From Rhyacophila brunnea (taxonomy: Eukaryota > Arthropoda > Insecta > Trichoptera > Rhyacophilidae), in contig JAGYXB010001945.1 in assembly GCA_022495005.1 (NCBI GenBank), positions 1-64,000 of the forward strand: DNA of 64,000 nt, read 5' to 3'. The position numbers and the translations under genes are program-made. The notes under the pieces are model-generated. The model did no database searches. It was given only the letters and a program-made list of their open reading frames with translations, and was not told the origin of the DNA. Position 1 is the first letter of the stretch, and every line of letters begins with the position of its first letter. This document shows, in pieces, positions 12,156-24,578 of this stretch.

Positions 12156-13499
12156 ACAGGTGTAATTATCTGAAGTCAAAGCGGTTATCTCCATTTGCCA
12201 TTTGACATTTGAAAAAAACAGACAGTCAGATATGTAGGAATTATTTTTTGGAACTATTTATACTGCCAAGGGGTAAAATGCGGAGTGGATTATTGGCGTC
12301 AATGCATGCAATACCTACCTGCTGCATATCGTCGCAATCAATTGAAGACTCACGTTGTAATGAGCCGGGTTGGTTGTGAACCTATTCAATTATGGGAATC
12401 TCCAACTGGTCAAGCGTAGAATCAACAAGTCTCTACTTCTATAACGTCAAAGAAAATCTAAATATCATGTTATATATTTCTTGAATTATTAAATTCTAAT
12501 TGTTAAATATAAAATTGAATAAATCATATATGTAACAAGTAAAATAACCTCGAGAGCTTTACCCACCTTGCTTAGCTACATAATAAGTAAATACTTAAAT
12601 CAAATAATCCTCATATGCCTTTTATCAATCCAATAAATTTACACATGATTGCTTTTCAATGGGAGAGAGCTTTTTGTGTGCCCAAGCGTCAATCGTGAAA
12701 AGCTCTGACCTCTAGGACATTGACTAATGTCATTATGGAGGCCTCGTGACTTGACGGATCGGACTTATCCATTCACGACTCAAAAGAGCTTTCATATTAT
12801 CTTAAAAGCCTTACGAGAATATAAAAGCTCGTGATTTGGCTCTAGTTTATGCGACTGTCGTGTTTATTATGGTGCTTATTGATATCTACTACCTACACGC
12901 CAAAAGCTTCAATTTAAGAGGAATAAACACTCAAAATTATATTATATTATACTGTAGACTATTATAATGATAATAGTCGTAGATATATCGTTTAAATTAA
13001 ATTTATTATTTCGTCACTGATGTCTAGTAAAAAATAACGTTTCTTTCTCTTACAAAACTCAGCGCCCGAAATTGAAAAATGTACCAACCGGAGTGCTGGA
13101 TAAATTAAATACATTAAAGGTGACAAATATCATAATATAGTCCATAACTTTTTGATATATAGGTAGGTATATCTACTATACTGACTATAAAACGGTTGTT
13201 TAATCAGTTTATTTAGTTGTAAATGAATCTTATTATTTTCTTACTAATTCACGGCCCCGTACGTAAGTTTCATTTTGTCCATGATACGAAGCAATATAGT
13301 AGTCGTGTTCCGGTCCGCTCCGGTCCATTTCGAGCCCAACTTCAGATACTGTTCTATTATTGTTCTAAGTAAAAATATGTTTTCCCCACACCTACCATAT
13401 CTACACATCCTTTCAGTCGTATAATATGGCGTAAAAAACGATCATCGCGTTTTAAAATTTTGCTGATAGCAACTCAGCAAAGTCCTGGTCAATCTAACT
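12156..13499. other. Spacer with an isolated TATA-like site
   Basis: No coding frame was recognised. ATATAAAAGCTCGTG around 12829-12843 resembles a TATA box and lies downstream of a moderately GC-rich stretch (12660-12780). No initiator or exon could be attached to it, so I leave it as a weak site. Confidence 0.35.
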
Positions 13500-14046
13500 C
13501 TAAGGCCCTCCTCCCACGGCTCAACTGAAATCTTACGGAACTGGTTGGTGATGGAACTCATAATTTGACCAATGTGATGCTTCGCACACGGCGCTACTGA
13601 AACACACTTGAAATAATAATCACATAATCCCAAACTGTCAAACTGGACCATAAGCTGTTTTGTACAAAAATCGACAACACGCACGCTGCTGCGTTTACTC
13701 GAATACAATTATAAGATTATTTCAGTTTTACTTATCTTGTACTTTTGACGTCTTGGGTTGTTATGGTTTTTGTAGCATGACACTTGTTACGCAGTGCTAC
13801 CAATTTTGGTCAGAAACTACGATTTTTCACCGAATCTATTTATATTGGTACCACTGCTTTACGGTGACTGGAAACTTGAGAGACCGCGCGACTAGCATGT
13901 CGCGTCTCTTCGCGACCGTTTTGAAACTGAGAGATTCCAGTCTCACCGTCAGCGAGCCGCTATTGAAATACATTAGCCAGATACTGGTTGTAATTTAAGT
14001 TTCAGTTCCATCGGATTTCAGTTGCTCCGTGGGAGGAGGGCCTTAA
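13500..14046. mobile_element. MITE with CTAAGGCCCTCCTCCCACGG ends
   Basis: Left end TAAGGCCCTCCTCCCACGG and right end CCGTGGGAGGAGGGCCTTAA are inverted. The pairing continues inwards through CAACTGAAATC and GGAACTG for about 45 bp. The right edge has TTAA and the left CTAA, one base away from it, so a TTAA-type duplication is plausible. The interior holds a second small hairpin near 13868-13945 (CTGGAAACTTGAGAGAC .. GAGAGATTCCAG). No transposase. Confidence 0.75.
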
Positions 14047-14924
14047 TATAAGTTTTTCAATTAGAAGCTTAAATGGTTTTGAAAAAAAATCATGCATCCG
14101 TTCCGAATAGCTATTAGAGCACCGTGAAAGAATATTTTGACACTAATGGAGCCTTGAGACGGAGAAGTTTTAAAACCATAGATGTAGACCCCTGGGCCCT
14201 GATTTACAAATACTAACAGTTATAAAAGTGTTGTCTATATAGCGAAAGAAATAAACTTATCAATAATCCATTGGTACATACCTAATAAATTATGACCGGA
14301 ACTGTACGTATCTACTAATAATTTATTTTATTGTGTTAACTGTTAATTCATGGTGGAAATGCTGCCGCCCCCAAGCGATACTCAATTTTTTTTCTTAATT
14401 TAATAAAACGAATTTTTGTAGGTTGAAAATGTTCCTCTGAGGCGGTCGAAACCGGTCATGATATTAAATTAAAATTGGATAAAGTACGATAAAAATTTCC
14501 GTCTTATTAAAATTTAAAAAAATATATCTACTAATAAACCGCTTCGAACGAGTAAAAACTACATAATATGATTATGTACCTTGTAGTATTTTTTTTCTTT
14601 TTAATCTTATTAATATATTATAGGTACTGATAAATTCGTAAGTTATTCATACGAATATTTGAATAAATGCCAATGGAAGTACTTGGATGTCTACACTAAT
14701 GACTTCGTCGTATATAAGTTTTCATCATTATTTTGATCGATTTGATATTATGTAAAACATATTCATGAATAATCCACGATAATCTCGTTAATGCGATTAT
14801 CAGAATATTTTTGTCATGATAATATAATAATTACTTTCCTACTTTTTAAACTCAGTGTTTTTACATTGTTTTTGTATTTTAAAGATATACAATAGATATA
14901 CCTAGATATTAGTATATATATACG
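14047..14924. other. AT-rich spacer
   Basis: A fragment CTGCCGCCCCCAAGCGATACTC near 14362 resembles the inner end of the hAT family at 16145-16730. GAGGCGGTCGAAACCGGTCATG near 14438 looks like a repeat tail but has no partner here. Otherwise nothing recognised. Confidence 0.45.
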
Positions 14925-15210
14925 TTAAGACGGTACTTCAGTGAAACGGCAAATAATTTTCAACTATAGTTGTGACGAAATTTTGGACTGGCTGGCAATC
15001 GGAGAGCGAAAGTCGAGCTGTGAACACGTCAATTTGTTTTGTGATGGCGACGGGGGAATTAATTATTAAATCGTCAAAAGATGACTAAAAACCGTTACCC
15101 ATTTACTTGAAAAAGAAAACATGACAATGAATATATTATTATTATTAGTAATAGAACAATAAACATAACATTAAATGGACGCATTTTGACTTTTTATGAC
15201 TGAGTGAAAT
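14925..15210. mobile_element. TTAA MITE, 3'-truncated copy
   Basis: It begins TTAAGACGGTACTTCAGTG and follows the 2229-2588 element through GATGGCGACGGGG and AAAAAGAAAACATG. It decays after GGACGCATTTTGAC near 15190-15210 and the right terminus is absent. Confidence 0.75.
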
Positions 15211-15577
15211 AAGTGAGTAGTGCACTATTTATATTTCCGTTCATTCATTCCTCACCAACACTACAACTTAGTGTGAATCTTCAATTCAGCATCATAAGAT
15301 GTCTGTCGGTGGTTTCCTTCAGTACTGTAGCCTCGGGGATGCTATGTCTTTTTCTACACATCCCAACTACTCCATTGCATATGGTTGGGTATCTTCCATC
15401 CTTGTGACATGGCCTGCATAACGGAGACGTCATACTTTTAAGCTCCAACATAAGAGATTCGTGTTCCTTGGGACAGTTGGATTTATATATTATGAAGATC
15501 AAAATAAATGATGTAGCCAGCGCAATATATTATTATTCATTTTGTGAACAGATAGAATTTCAAACAAATCTCCGTTG
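15211..15577. other. Unrecognised stretch
   Basis: Slightly GC-richer than average. Several short overlapping frames are present on both strands but none has a recognisable motif. Confidence 0.4.
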
Positions 15578-15912
15578 GCCGGCTCTCACATCTAAACTCG
15601 CCTCGTCTGCCGCGCAGCCATTAATCAAACCTTCTAGGGATGTTGCTCCAATGTTGCATATGAAGACTCCGCACATATACCGTGTAACCTTTTGAAACGT
15701 ATATATTTTTGTATGCATAGACTGGCCAGCCGGTATAGAATAGACCAATAGTTAGGTGTGCGTAGAGTTGGGTTTCGGGAATTCTCGAGAAATTTTCGAG
15801 ATTTTCCTTCCCAAATCTCGAGAATTTAAATTTTTAACGTTTTTTTTTTCAAACTAAAAAGTCGCATTCGTCCAATGTGCGGTGTTCCATTTGGCAACGT
15901 CTTAGGCTTAGT
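15578..15912. mobile_element. Degenerate copy of the GGCTCTCACAT MITE, with a hAT end inside
   Basis: GCCGGCTCTCACATCTAAAC and CGCCTCGTCTGCCGCGCAGC match the inverted complement of the right end of 29659-29991. Near the other edge, CCATTTGGCAACGT matches the complement of its left part. From 15763, TAGAGTTGGGTTTCGGG and the CTCGAGA-rich sequence match one end of the hAT element at 51909-52479, so a fragment of that family appears to lie within. Confidence 0.55.
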
Positions 15913-16144
15913 CCGTTTTTAATACTTCCAAACTGATCTATTTTCATACATATATTAATAGGTGTAAAGAAAGCTCGACTATTAATATGAAGTACGCAAT
16001 TTTGATTGTGTTGTATAGATATAGGTACCGTTATAAATCGTCACGTGTTAGAATTTAGAACTAAGCTCATCACAGTATAAAAAATATTGAATGATATGCC
16101 AAATGTTAGCGTGTGGCGCCCTCACTTAGCGGATAAGTTATACT

Positions 16145-16730
16145 CAGTGATGTCTCTAGACAAAATGCCGCCCTAGGCAGTGCCAAAATGCTGCCACATT
16201 TTTTTATACAGTACTTTTTATCATACTTTCATGAATCAAATATCTAAGAAATGTGTTGTATGGATACATTACTAACAAGATATAGGTATACCACTAAATC
16301 TAATTTAAATGCCATTTCTGCTTCAATAGAAAATATTGCGAGCCTACGGATTCAGATAGGTACATTTAAAAATACACCTGACAAGTTCCAAAGTTCGGCG
16401 TGACTGGCAAACATATTTGGATACATTTTAAATGAGGTATGCACGTGTCATTACTGTTCACTAAGAACGTGACGTCTAATGACAACGGAAGTAAACTAGA
16501 CATCGCGAATCCGACAAAAAAATATAGTCCTGTTAAAAATTTATAGTACCTTATTAATATATTTTGTTTCCAACCAGTGAGTTGAATTTTTAATGGAAAG
16601 ATATTTCCATTATTACTAAGTTTAGGTAGCTTTCTATGTATACCAAATGATTCTCACCGATTTGCCGCTCTTTGGGTAACTGCCGCCCCTAAGCGACGCT
16701 CAATCTGCCTACCCCAACGGGACGTCACTG
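16145..16730. mobile_element. Non-autonomous hAT element (CAGTGACGTC family), copy 1
   Basis: Termini are CAGTGATGTCTC and GGGACGTCACTG. The flanks are GTTATACT on the left (16137-16144) and CTTATACT on the right (16731-16738), an 8-bp target duplication with one change. An 8-bp TSD with CAG-type ends is typical of hAT. The subterminal GCCGCCC words recur at both ends. No transposase is visible in 586 bp. Relatives are at 19621-20243 and 28202-28820. Confidence 0.85.
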
Positions 16731-17318
16731 CTTATACTGGTGGATAAATAGTAAGTTGTTGAGTTATTAACTCTCAAGAAACAATATTTCGTACTTGGTG
16801 GCATGGCCGAAGTTTCATTCGATTTATGGAACAGCATAAAACCAATAGGCTAGACGACATGATGCGAAAGAGACAATGCGATTTTAACCTAAAATGTGGA
16901 TAAATTTGAATTAGGTTCTTTCTACATTGCACAGTGAACTGCTTGTTATAATATTATGTAGAATTATAATGACCCTGTTGGTAATACTGTAATCACCAAT
17001 TTGACTTAAATCCTCTGACATCATGAGGTGCGGACCTCACAGCGAGGCCGTAATATCGCAAAGGATTAAGAGGATTATAAACTTGAGCTGCGGACATAAT
17101 CCTTACGCACATGTACTTATTTAATAAACACCTCATGACAGGTTATCACGTGACTTTGGTTTTTTTTAATACGTCAGTTATTTTAATATACATAAGTACA
17201 TATTATTATTATTTGACATTTGATTAACTTCCGCGACTATTTTGACGTTGTATGCAGTGTAGAATAATTTATTTTAATATTGTAATATGGTTGTAATATA
17301 GCAGTCATTTATAATCAG
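16731..17318. other. AT-rich spacer
   Basis: A GC-richer word GAGGTGCGGACCTCACAGCG lies near 17025-17044; it is unexplained. Otherwise nothing recognised. Confidence 0.45.
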
Positions 17319-17693
17319 TTAAGGCTATACTTCAGTTGGGCATGCTCTAAAAAGACTGTGGCTAGGCGATGCGCGGATTGTGAAAATGACGCGTGCCGAA
17401 CGAAATATAATTTGTCAAATAAATCCAACATGCGTCCATTTAATGTTATGTTTATTGTTATATTACTAATAATAATAGTATATTCATTGACATGTTTTCT
17501 TTTTTAAGTACATACCTACGTAAAGTCTTTTAGTCATCTTTACACGATTTAAGAATATTTTCATCCGACGCCATGACAAAACAAATTGACATGCGGACAC
17601 CTCAACTGTCGGTCTCCAATTGGCGACTAGTGAGAAATTTGGTCGCACCTACTGTTGAAAATTATTTGCCGTTTCACTGAAGTACGCTCTTAA
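17319..17693. mobile_element. TTAA MITE, complete copy in reverse orientation
   Basis: TTAAGGCTATACTTCAGT on the left and ACTGAAGTACGCTCTTAA on the right give both termini with TTAA duplications and a TIR consensus TTAAGRSYRTACTTCAGT. The body is the reverse complement of 2229-2588. With both ends intact this is the best single copy for defining the family. Confidence 0.85.
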
Positions 17694-17853
17694 AATTCTA
17701 ATATAATACAAATTTTGAACAAATCCTGTTTTATGATACTTTTAACGTAAATCTCGTGATTCACGTTGTTTTTCTAAATGTGCTTGAACAAAAACATGGA
17801 CCCCATAGACTGAGTAAGTAGCTAACCTCACATAATACCGACAACAATAAGTC

Positions 17854-18267
17854 GGTTACATGTAAATTGTACGTAAAAAAATTCACCGTGGCACAGTTCG
17901 CCGTGAGCTTTCTTATCGGAAAAAGATGACCGTATACTATGTGGTCTCCAATTTTATTAGATTCTATATGAACATTAATTTATTCAATTTTCATAGCTGA
18001 TTTTGGCAAAATTCATGAATTCAAGAATGAAAACCTAGCCTAACCTAACTAATAATCCAATACATCGGCTATATTCAAAATTTGTTTGCTGCTGGCTTCC
18101 AGTAAAGTATAAGCCGACAAGAACCGTATTTTATTTAGACATGAATTTTTATGTCAGTACTATACGACCCAAAGTGGTTGGACGGTCTTTAATATACTGT
18201 CATATATTTTCGATAAACATTTCACGGTGAAGTGTGATAAGGCGAAGTGCATACGTACAAGTTTACT
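17854..18267. mobile_element. Foldback MITE (family Y), copy 2, reverse orientation
   Basis: It runs from GGTTACATGTAAATTGTACG to CGTACAAGTTTACT, with CACCGTGGCACAGTTCGCC at one end and TTCACGGTGAAGTGTGATAAGG at the other. The core has CCTAGCCTAACCTAAC, so the pentamer tract is on the opposite strand from copy 1. Confidence 0.8.
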
Positions 18268-19205
18268 AATAATAATTCTTACATCACTACTGATCGTTTA
18301 AGATATATTTTTATTAGAAAAAGCTTCAAATAACGTAAATTTATAATAGATCAGCACCACGGGAGCGTAAAATGAAATGATATATTTGGTAGCGTTCCTT
18401 ATTTGAAAACGGAAGTTCGATTAACTGCACTGGAGGGGATTGTTAGTACATATTTTAACAGGTGGACAAGAAGTTCTTGTCCGACAATAAGTATACAAAT
18501 AAAATAACTGATTATTTCATTGTATTTAATCACTATCACTAATCACTGGCAGAAGACACTAATTCGAAAAAATGGCATATTGAGTTAGTTATACCAAAAT
18601 GTTCCTTATTTCAAACTTTACCGTCTGGAAACCTTCTTAATAAATAAACAGTCTTTATTTTAAAGTCATCCTTTTTACGATTACTTAATAAACTCATATG
18701 ATAGACCATTTCAAACATTTTAACAACTTCAAAGTCAAATTACTCAAAACTAGTATTCTCCAGTTAATGTGTTCTGCCAGAACAGAGACGATACATAATT
18801 TTGAACATCATAAATTAATATAGGTACATATTAGAAAAAGTTGTAAAAAATATACCGAATTCATTTTTATGGCTTTTTCTATATTATGTTTCGAGGGTTG
18901 TTCCAAGTTATGTTCTTATGTCAAACTAATTAAAATTGATTCTTGTAGATTAAATACATGTCGAAATTTTGTTGTAGGTGTGTATTTAAAAAAAAATTGA
19001 AATATGTCCCCGTATAATGTACTGCGAACCTGGCGACCTTTACGAGTCGCACTATTTCACTATGATTCTTTGTTTTCTTTAAAGACTTTTTTTATTATCT
19101 AGTGAGCGGTGTATTTCTTCAAGCTGTCAGTTTTATTTTTGCTTGAACCGTTACTTATAAAACCAAAGATATCATGCCACATACTATTAATATGAAGCTA
19201 CATTT
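18268..19205. other. AT-rich spacer
   Basis: No frame or repeat recognised. Confidence 0.45.
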
Positions 19206-19612
19206 TCAAGATAAAAAGAACTTTTTTATAAACCAAGTTTTTAAATTTTCTGTTTAGCTTAAACGATCAAAAAAAATTGTACTTGATAGAAATAATACTG
19301 AAATGTCATTTTGACATTCATATTGATTTCCATAATAACGCACGTTTATATTAATAATTTAGTTGCTAGGACCATCCGCTTAGCAACCAATAATGGTGTC
19401 GAAATAACTTTTCATACAAAACAGAATTAACTGAAAATGAATTCAATTCTACTTAAAGATGGCTAAAAGTATTTAAAAAATGCATTGGCATCGTGTTCTG
19501 ATATATTCTAAAAGTTTCAAATGTCTAGCTAGTCGGGAAGTTAGTTAAAAATCGATTGCAAGATTTGTACCGGACAAAAAGGAATACGAGCTAAGAAAAA
19601 CGTTGTAAAAAA
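19206..19612 (+). mobile_element. MITE family Z, copy 2
   Basis: It starts CAAGATAAAAAGAAC and ends AAAAACGTTGTAAAAA, with the family interior GCAACCAATAATGGTGTCG and AGATGGCTAAAAGTATTT. A hAT element is inserted at its right edge (TSD TATACCAT at 19613-19620). Confidence 0.75.
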
Positions 19613-19620
19613 TATACCAT

Positions 19621-20243
19621 CAGTGACGTCCTTAAGTAAAGTGGACATATTATAATACCGCCCCCTTTCATGTTTAGTCTCAAATTTAATGCAAAATTGT
19701 AAAGTGTATATCTACATATTATTTTATAATGCTAAACAGCTAAACAGACAAACGCAACAAAAATCTTGAAAAAAATTACATAAAGAAATAATGGTACAAG
19801 TTGGTTATGGGGAAGCCAACGACAAATACATTTTGAAAATAGCCGATATACTGGATCATTTGTTAGGTTGGGTTAGTTAGGTTTTTGTTCTTGACTTCAT
19901 GAATTTTGTCCAAATCGGCTCTGAAAATTAGCGCGGTTCCCGCCTGGCTTCCCCATAACTGACTTCTACCCAAATAATCTACTGAAAATTAGGAGCATTT
20001 CTACGAAATCTAATCTCAAACATCGATGGTTTTAGGTACTTGGAGGACTGAGGTGCTGACAAGTATGGATGCTCCCTTGAGATGTTTTAAAAATATAATA
20101 TAAGTACTTTCTAACGAAGCAACTGCATCGTCTGGTTCATGGAACATCGCCACTGCTCTCAAAAGATGTAATATTCCTATTCGTTCTTCCATTCGCCGCC
20201 CATATACAACGTATGGCCTGCCTACCCCCACGGGACGTCATTG
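19621..20243. mobile_element. Non-autonomous hAT element (CAGTGACGTC family), copy 2
   Basis: Ends are CAGTGACGTCC and GGGACGTCATTG, flanked by perfect 8-bp duplications TATACCAT (19613-19620 and 20244-20251). The element therefore inserted as a unit, next to or within the tail of the MITE at 19206-19612. It carries another element inside (19803-19961). A 71-codon minus-strand frame in it has no recognisable motif. Confidence 0.9.
19803..19961. mobile_element. Small MITE with GGTTATGGGGAAGCC ends nested in a hAT element
   Basis: GGTTATGGGGAAGCC on the left pairs with GGCTTCCCCATAACTG on the right. The interior is the shared core (GAAAATAGCCGATATACTGG, TTAGGTTGGGTTAG, CATGAATTTTG). It is absent from the sister hAT copy at 16145-16730, so it is a later insertion. 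Confidence 0.7.
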
Positions 20244-20251
20244 TATACCAT

Positions 20252-21395
20252 AACTATTCTTCTTCGATGACGCTATAATCCAAATCATATACTGACATTA
20301 AGAATAAATTCTCGGTTCTGTTTTCATCTGGTCATTCAAAAGCAACCGCTATCTGGGTCTGCATATTTTCTCCCCAGTGAAATTTCGTCTAACAACTCTA
20401 ACAGGTCCCCTCTCTCCTGGGAATCCATCAAATTTCTTCTTTGAAATATGAGAGTGGTACAGGTGTTCTACCTATCTCAGTTAGAAATTAATCATAACCT
20501 CAAAACCGGAACTAATTTTCGGAACGAGAAGTGGAATCGAATCGGAATTAAATCGGTTTTTCGGTTCGGTACATATTTAAACACGCCCGTTAACATGAAC
20601 TTACTCCCTACTTCAGTTTTCAATCAGTAGTTGTCGTAGGCGCAACATGACTTACGTCTGAAGTCTTGGAAACATTTAAAAAATAATGTCTCGGAGCTGA
20701 ACTGAAAACCGAAAATCAGAAAAACCGTTATTTTTTTTTTTGAGCCGGAAACGGAACGAAATTTGAAACAAAAATAAATGACGGTTCGAAGCAGGGTACA
20801 TAACAGATAAATAAGATAGAAATTAGATTTGAGTTGCATAGACTTTGATTTAAAATACAAATACTGATTGCCAAAAACTAACGCAATTTCGCAAAAGCGC
20901 GTCAGAATAAAACCACTAATTAACTTTGTCGCAATGAGATAGGAAACGTATAGCGTAGTTACCAGGGCACTCCGACGCGAATCCCAGGATAATCCTTAGT
21001 GTCGTATTTTTTTTAAAGATTTTTTTCTAGTGGTTATATTATATTCATAGTAGGTATATGTCATGTTCGATAATACAATCTTACACTCATCTTGTGAATA
21101 AATTATTATTTGAATAAAAGAATAGTAAAGTTTATTGTCTTCAATTTACGATACAATTACATATAGTTGGGCTCATCTATCATTAGATAAGTGTGGTACA
21201 GTTACAGCTACGAAACACGTGTGTTGAGTAAATAGCTGACATCAATCCTGATTCACTTAGCAGGACTATTTCAAATCTCTCGGCCTCGTTTAACCTATAA
21301 ACCACGAATAAATTACTTTCTTTACAAAATTATTATTAAATTTACTACATATTTAAATACTTATTACTTTCTCATCAACATGGTTGATTGATTAT
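20252..21395. other. Spacer with GGAAC/CGGTT-rich tracts
   Basis: Between 20500 and 20770 the sequence repeats words like CGGAACGAG, CGGAATTAAATCGG and GAAACGGAACG on both strands, resembling the low-complexity ends of some hAT MITEs. I could not define termini or a duplication. Nothing coding is seen. Confidence 0.4.
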
Positions 21396-21430
21396 ATAGC
21401 ATAATAAATATCATCATTTAACGTGTGATT
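21396..21430. repeat. 35-bp direct repeat, left copy
   Basis: The segment from ATAGCATAATAAATATC to ACGTGTGATT is repeated exactly at 21851-21885, on the other side of the family Y element. It is too long for an ordinary transposon target duplication. Confidence 0.85.
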
Positions 21431-21432
21431 CT

Positions 21433-21830
21433 GGTTTACATGTAAATTGTACGTATTACATTTCACCGTAGCACAGTTCGCCGTGAGGCTTCTTATCGGA
21501 AAGAGATGACCGTATAATATACGGTCTCCAATTTACTACATTCAATATGAACATTAATTCAATTTTCATAGCTGATTTTGGCAAAATTCATGAATTTAAG
21601 AATGAAAACCTAATATAACCTAACAAATAATCCAATATGTCGGCTATTTTCAAAATTTGTTTACCGCTGGCTTCCTGTAAAGTGTAAACCGACAAGAACC
21701 GTGTTTGATTTAGACATATTCGAAATACGACCCAAAGAGGTTAGACGGTCTTTAATACACGGCCATATATTTCCGATACAACATTTCACGGTGAAGTGTG
21801 ATACGGCGAATTGCATACGTACAAATTTCC
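21433..21830. mobile_element. Foldback MITE (family Y), copy 3
   Basis: It runs from GGTTTACATGTAAATTGTACG to CGTACAAATTTCC with the family's GTTCGCCGTGAGG and TTCACGGTGAAGTGTG blocks. It is flanked by a 35-bp exact direct repeat (21396-21430 and 21851-21885). The core pentamer tract is degenerate (CCTAATATAACCTAAC). Confidence 0.8.
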
Positions 21831-21850
21831 AGACTAGTGATTATAATATT

Positions 21851-21885
21851 ATAGCATAATAAATATCATCATTTAACGTGTGATT
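21851..21885. repeat. 35-bp direct repeat, right copy
   Basis: Exact match to 21396-21430; see that entry. Confidence 0.85.
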
Positions 21886-21984
21886 TTGAATTATCATATT
21901 AGTATATTTTCTGACTGATAAAATAATTTATTTGATTTATACAAGAAATAGCAAATATCGACATGCAAATATTACTGTAAGTAG

Positions 21985-22345
21985 GTAAATGGGCCAACCT
22001 GGTCGCCACAAAGGCCAATTTTGTTTTAAGAAATACGGGACACCTATTACAGACGTGAAATTCTCTTCACATAGTTTCGTATGTTTTATTTTACCTGTGT
22101 TTTTTTGTACTATATATTTATTAATTAGAATCATTTATCTTTGTTAGCTCATAGTGACCCTCTCTCCTATGGGCACTTTTATTAGAAAGCCTCTGTAAAC
22201 TCAGTCAAAGCACACTTGATAGCGTGGTGACCTCAGTCTTGGGTATCTTCTCTTGAGACATTCCCAGGCGCAAAAAACTGCAGATGTCTCACATCAAACG
22301 TAGAGCCTCGTGATACGCTCGATTAAGTGTGATGCGGGAAGGTAG
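21985..22345. repeat. Unclassified interspersed repeat R, copy 1
   Basis: Blocks ACCTGGTCGCCACAAAGGCC, CTCTTCACATAGTTTCGTATG, AAACTCAGTCAAAGC, GAGACATTCCCAG and CGCTCGATTAAGTGTG recur in the same order at 31640-31945. No termini, box A/B or coding frame were recognised, so its class is unknown. Confidence 0.6.
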
Positions 22346-22418
22346 ACATTGTGACAACTAAAATAAACCACAATCTATATAATATATTATAGGTAGGTAT
22401 TACTCAATAATGAAGAGC

Positions 22419-22823
22419 ATGACCCCCACAAGGGGGGGGCTGACAGGGCTCTAGCCTGGGGGCCCGGCGAGACGAGTCGGTCAGATAAGTCAGATAAACA
22501 CACATCACAAATTTGCTTTAATATAAAAAAAAGTCGCCTGCGGCGCTATCTTCCTACAATAATGTTATTATTTAAAATGATGCCGTTAGACGATACAATT
22601 ATTAATTGTGTATCGATACTCCACATCTCCATAATTCAAATGGATGTATTAAAATATAGGTACAAAGAACACTAAATATACCTACACATTAATTTTACCG
22701 CCACACTATTTTACACTATTTGGAAAACGCTACTGTAGAGCGTGTGTCTTTATCCTTAGGGATAGGTAGGGGGGCCCGCCAAAGATCCTAGCTTGGGGGC
22801 CCGCTTCAGGATGTGGGGGTCAT
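22419..22823. mobile_element. GC-rich-ended MITE with 10-bp target duplication, copy 1
   Basis: Ends are ATGACCCCCACA and TGTGGGGGTCAT. Subterminal TAGCCTGGGGGCCCGG and TAGCTTGGGGGCCCGC follow on both sides. Flanks AATGAAGAGC and AGTGAGGAGT match at 7 of 10 positions, all differences being transitions, consistent with an old 10-bp duplication. The sister copy 43282-43737 has a perfect 10-bp duplication. TSDs of 9-10 bp suggest Mutator-like transposition, but no transposase is present. Confidence 0.8.
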
Positions 22824-22833
22824 AGTGAGGAGT

Positions 22834-23989
22834 GGAAGTAGGCTGTTAAGTTTCGACATAAATTGTGCACTCTAAACTTGGTCGGATTTTAACAGCACAC
22901 CTCCACCCTTCGCACACTGATTACTTATTTCACATAATAATGACAGATTTTGTCTTCTTTCAGGAGATCTGTTGAAAATGTTCTATTGAAACAGATAAAA
23001 CTCGGACATGATCTTCATTCAATTATGTATAGGTAATAAAAAAAACTTTACATTAAATTGCCAACGGTTTTTCCTCGACTTGTATTATCCCAGATGATTA
23101 TACCCAATAACTAAGATAATGCATTGTATTAAAATAAATTAAAACTTAAGCATGGCTAGGTATTCCAGGTGATAAATTCAAAATTAAATAAATTGGCTAA
23201 ATTTAATAATATAATATATTATATACGATGAAATTTTACGATATACCTACCTATAATTGTTTTACATTTAAAAAAATATAATATCTTAATCTAGACTTAA
23301 CTGATTCCGAGAAAAAATTATTGAAGCTTAGAAACTTTTAATATTATGTTCCTATACAACGTTAGTTTTTTTGTTTTATTTAATTATTTAAAAAAAAAAA
23401 GTGTGTTATGTAATGTGGCTCCAACAGGTTACATTTTTTTGTTTAAATTTAGCGTTCATTCGTGATGCGCGACCGAAGAATGAAATTTTATTTAATTTAT
23501 TTCCGATGACACCTTTTTGGACCACCGTGCTGGACTCATCAAAATAGCGCATTGTTTTTGGCACACTCAATAAAATAATTAAATTATCCCTGTCCGATGT
23601 TACTTATAATTTATGTCTCTTTAAAAAGGAATTTTTATTGCATTTTTTTACCACGGAAACCAACTGTGCTACGATTTTATTGATATTTTCGGATTAAAAA
23701 GAAAAAATTACTGCTTGATAAATAAATTATTTTGTTGTCGACATTGCGGAACAATTTTACATTGACAATGGTGTCATTTACATTCTAAAATCTAAATGTA
23801 TCATGATGGCTGTCAATTATTAATGGAACGACAATATATTAATTCAAATAAAAATCATAATAATATAATTGGTAAATACTTAATCCATATAATAGTGGCG
23901 AAGGGTGAAAGTAGGCCGTGTATATTTAGTGTATAAATTTATTAGTCATACTTATATGTTTTTATTGAACGAATACAACACATTAGAGA
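22834..23989. other. AT-rich spacer
   Basis: TTGAAAATGTTCTATTGAAACAG (22971-) faintly resembles 14427-. Otherwise nothing recognised. Confidence 0.45.
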
Positions 23990-24578
23990 TAGGGATTGCA
24001 ATACCGAATGAAAATGTCAATACCGGATTTTCGGTATTTCTTAAACATTAAAAAACAGAAGTAGGTGCTTATCATTAAATATAGCTATTAAAATATTATT
24101 TTATAGCAAAAACCTACATACCTACATTTATTATGTTGACATTAAAAAATATGTATTGATCATAATTGTAGAACTAGTGATTTTTTACAAATAATTTGAA
24201 TATACTGATAATTTTAACTAAAGCTCTCAAAAGTTCATCAAATGCAAATAATTCCGGCTGCAGGAAAATCTTCTTAAATTCAACGCTTGTACAGTCATCA
24301 ATAATAGAATAATTGAACATTTTTGTCACGGATGTTTTCTATTTCGAAATAATATTATGATAATTTGTAAAATATATTTGATGAAATTTGTTTTATTATT
24401 TTTTCACCTCTGTTGGATTCACTCAATATATTTACATTTTGGCACCACATAACTTATAATTCATTTTCAAAAACATTACGAGTGTACTTTCGTAATACCG
24501 AAAATTCCGGTATTTTGGAATTTTATAACCGGTATTTCGATATTGATAAATACTGGAATACCGGTTTTGCAATCCCTA
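23990..24578. mobile_element. Non-autonomous hAT element with TAGGGATTGCAA ends
   Basis: Termini TAGGGATTGCAATACCG and CGGTTTTGCAATCCCTA are inverted. Flanks ATTAGAGA (23982-23989) and ATTACAGG (24579-24586) agree at 6 of 8. Subterminal ATACCGG/CCGGTAT words are repeated at both ends, as in many hAT elements. The 60-codon frame near the right end is made of these words and is not a gene. Confidence 0.85.

Noticed and set aside
12830..12837. TATA box of a promoter near 12.86 kb
   Set aside because: No initiator, leader or splice site can be linked to it; common word in AT-rich DNA.
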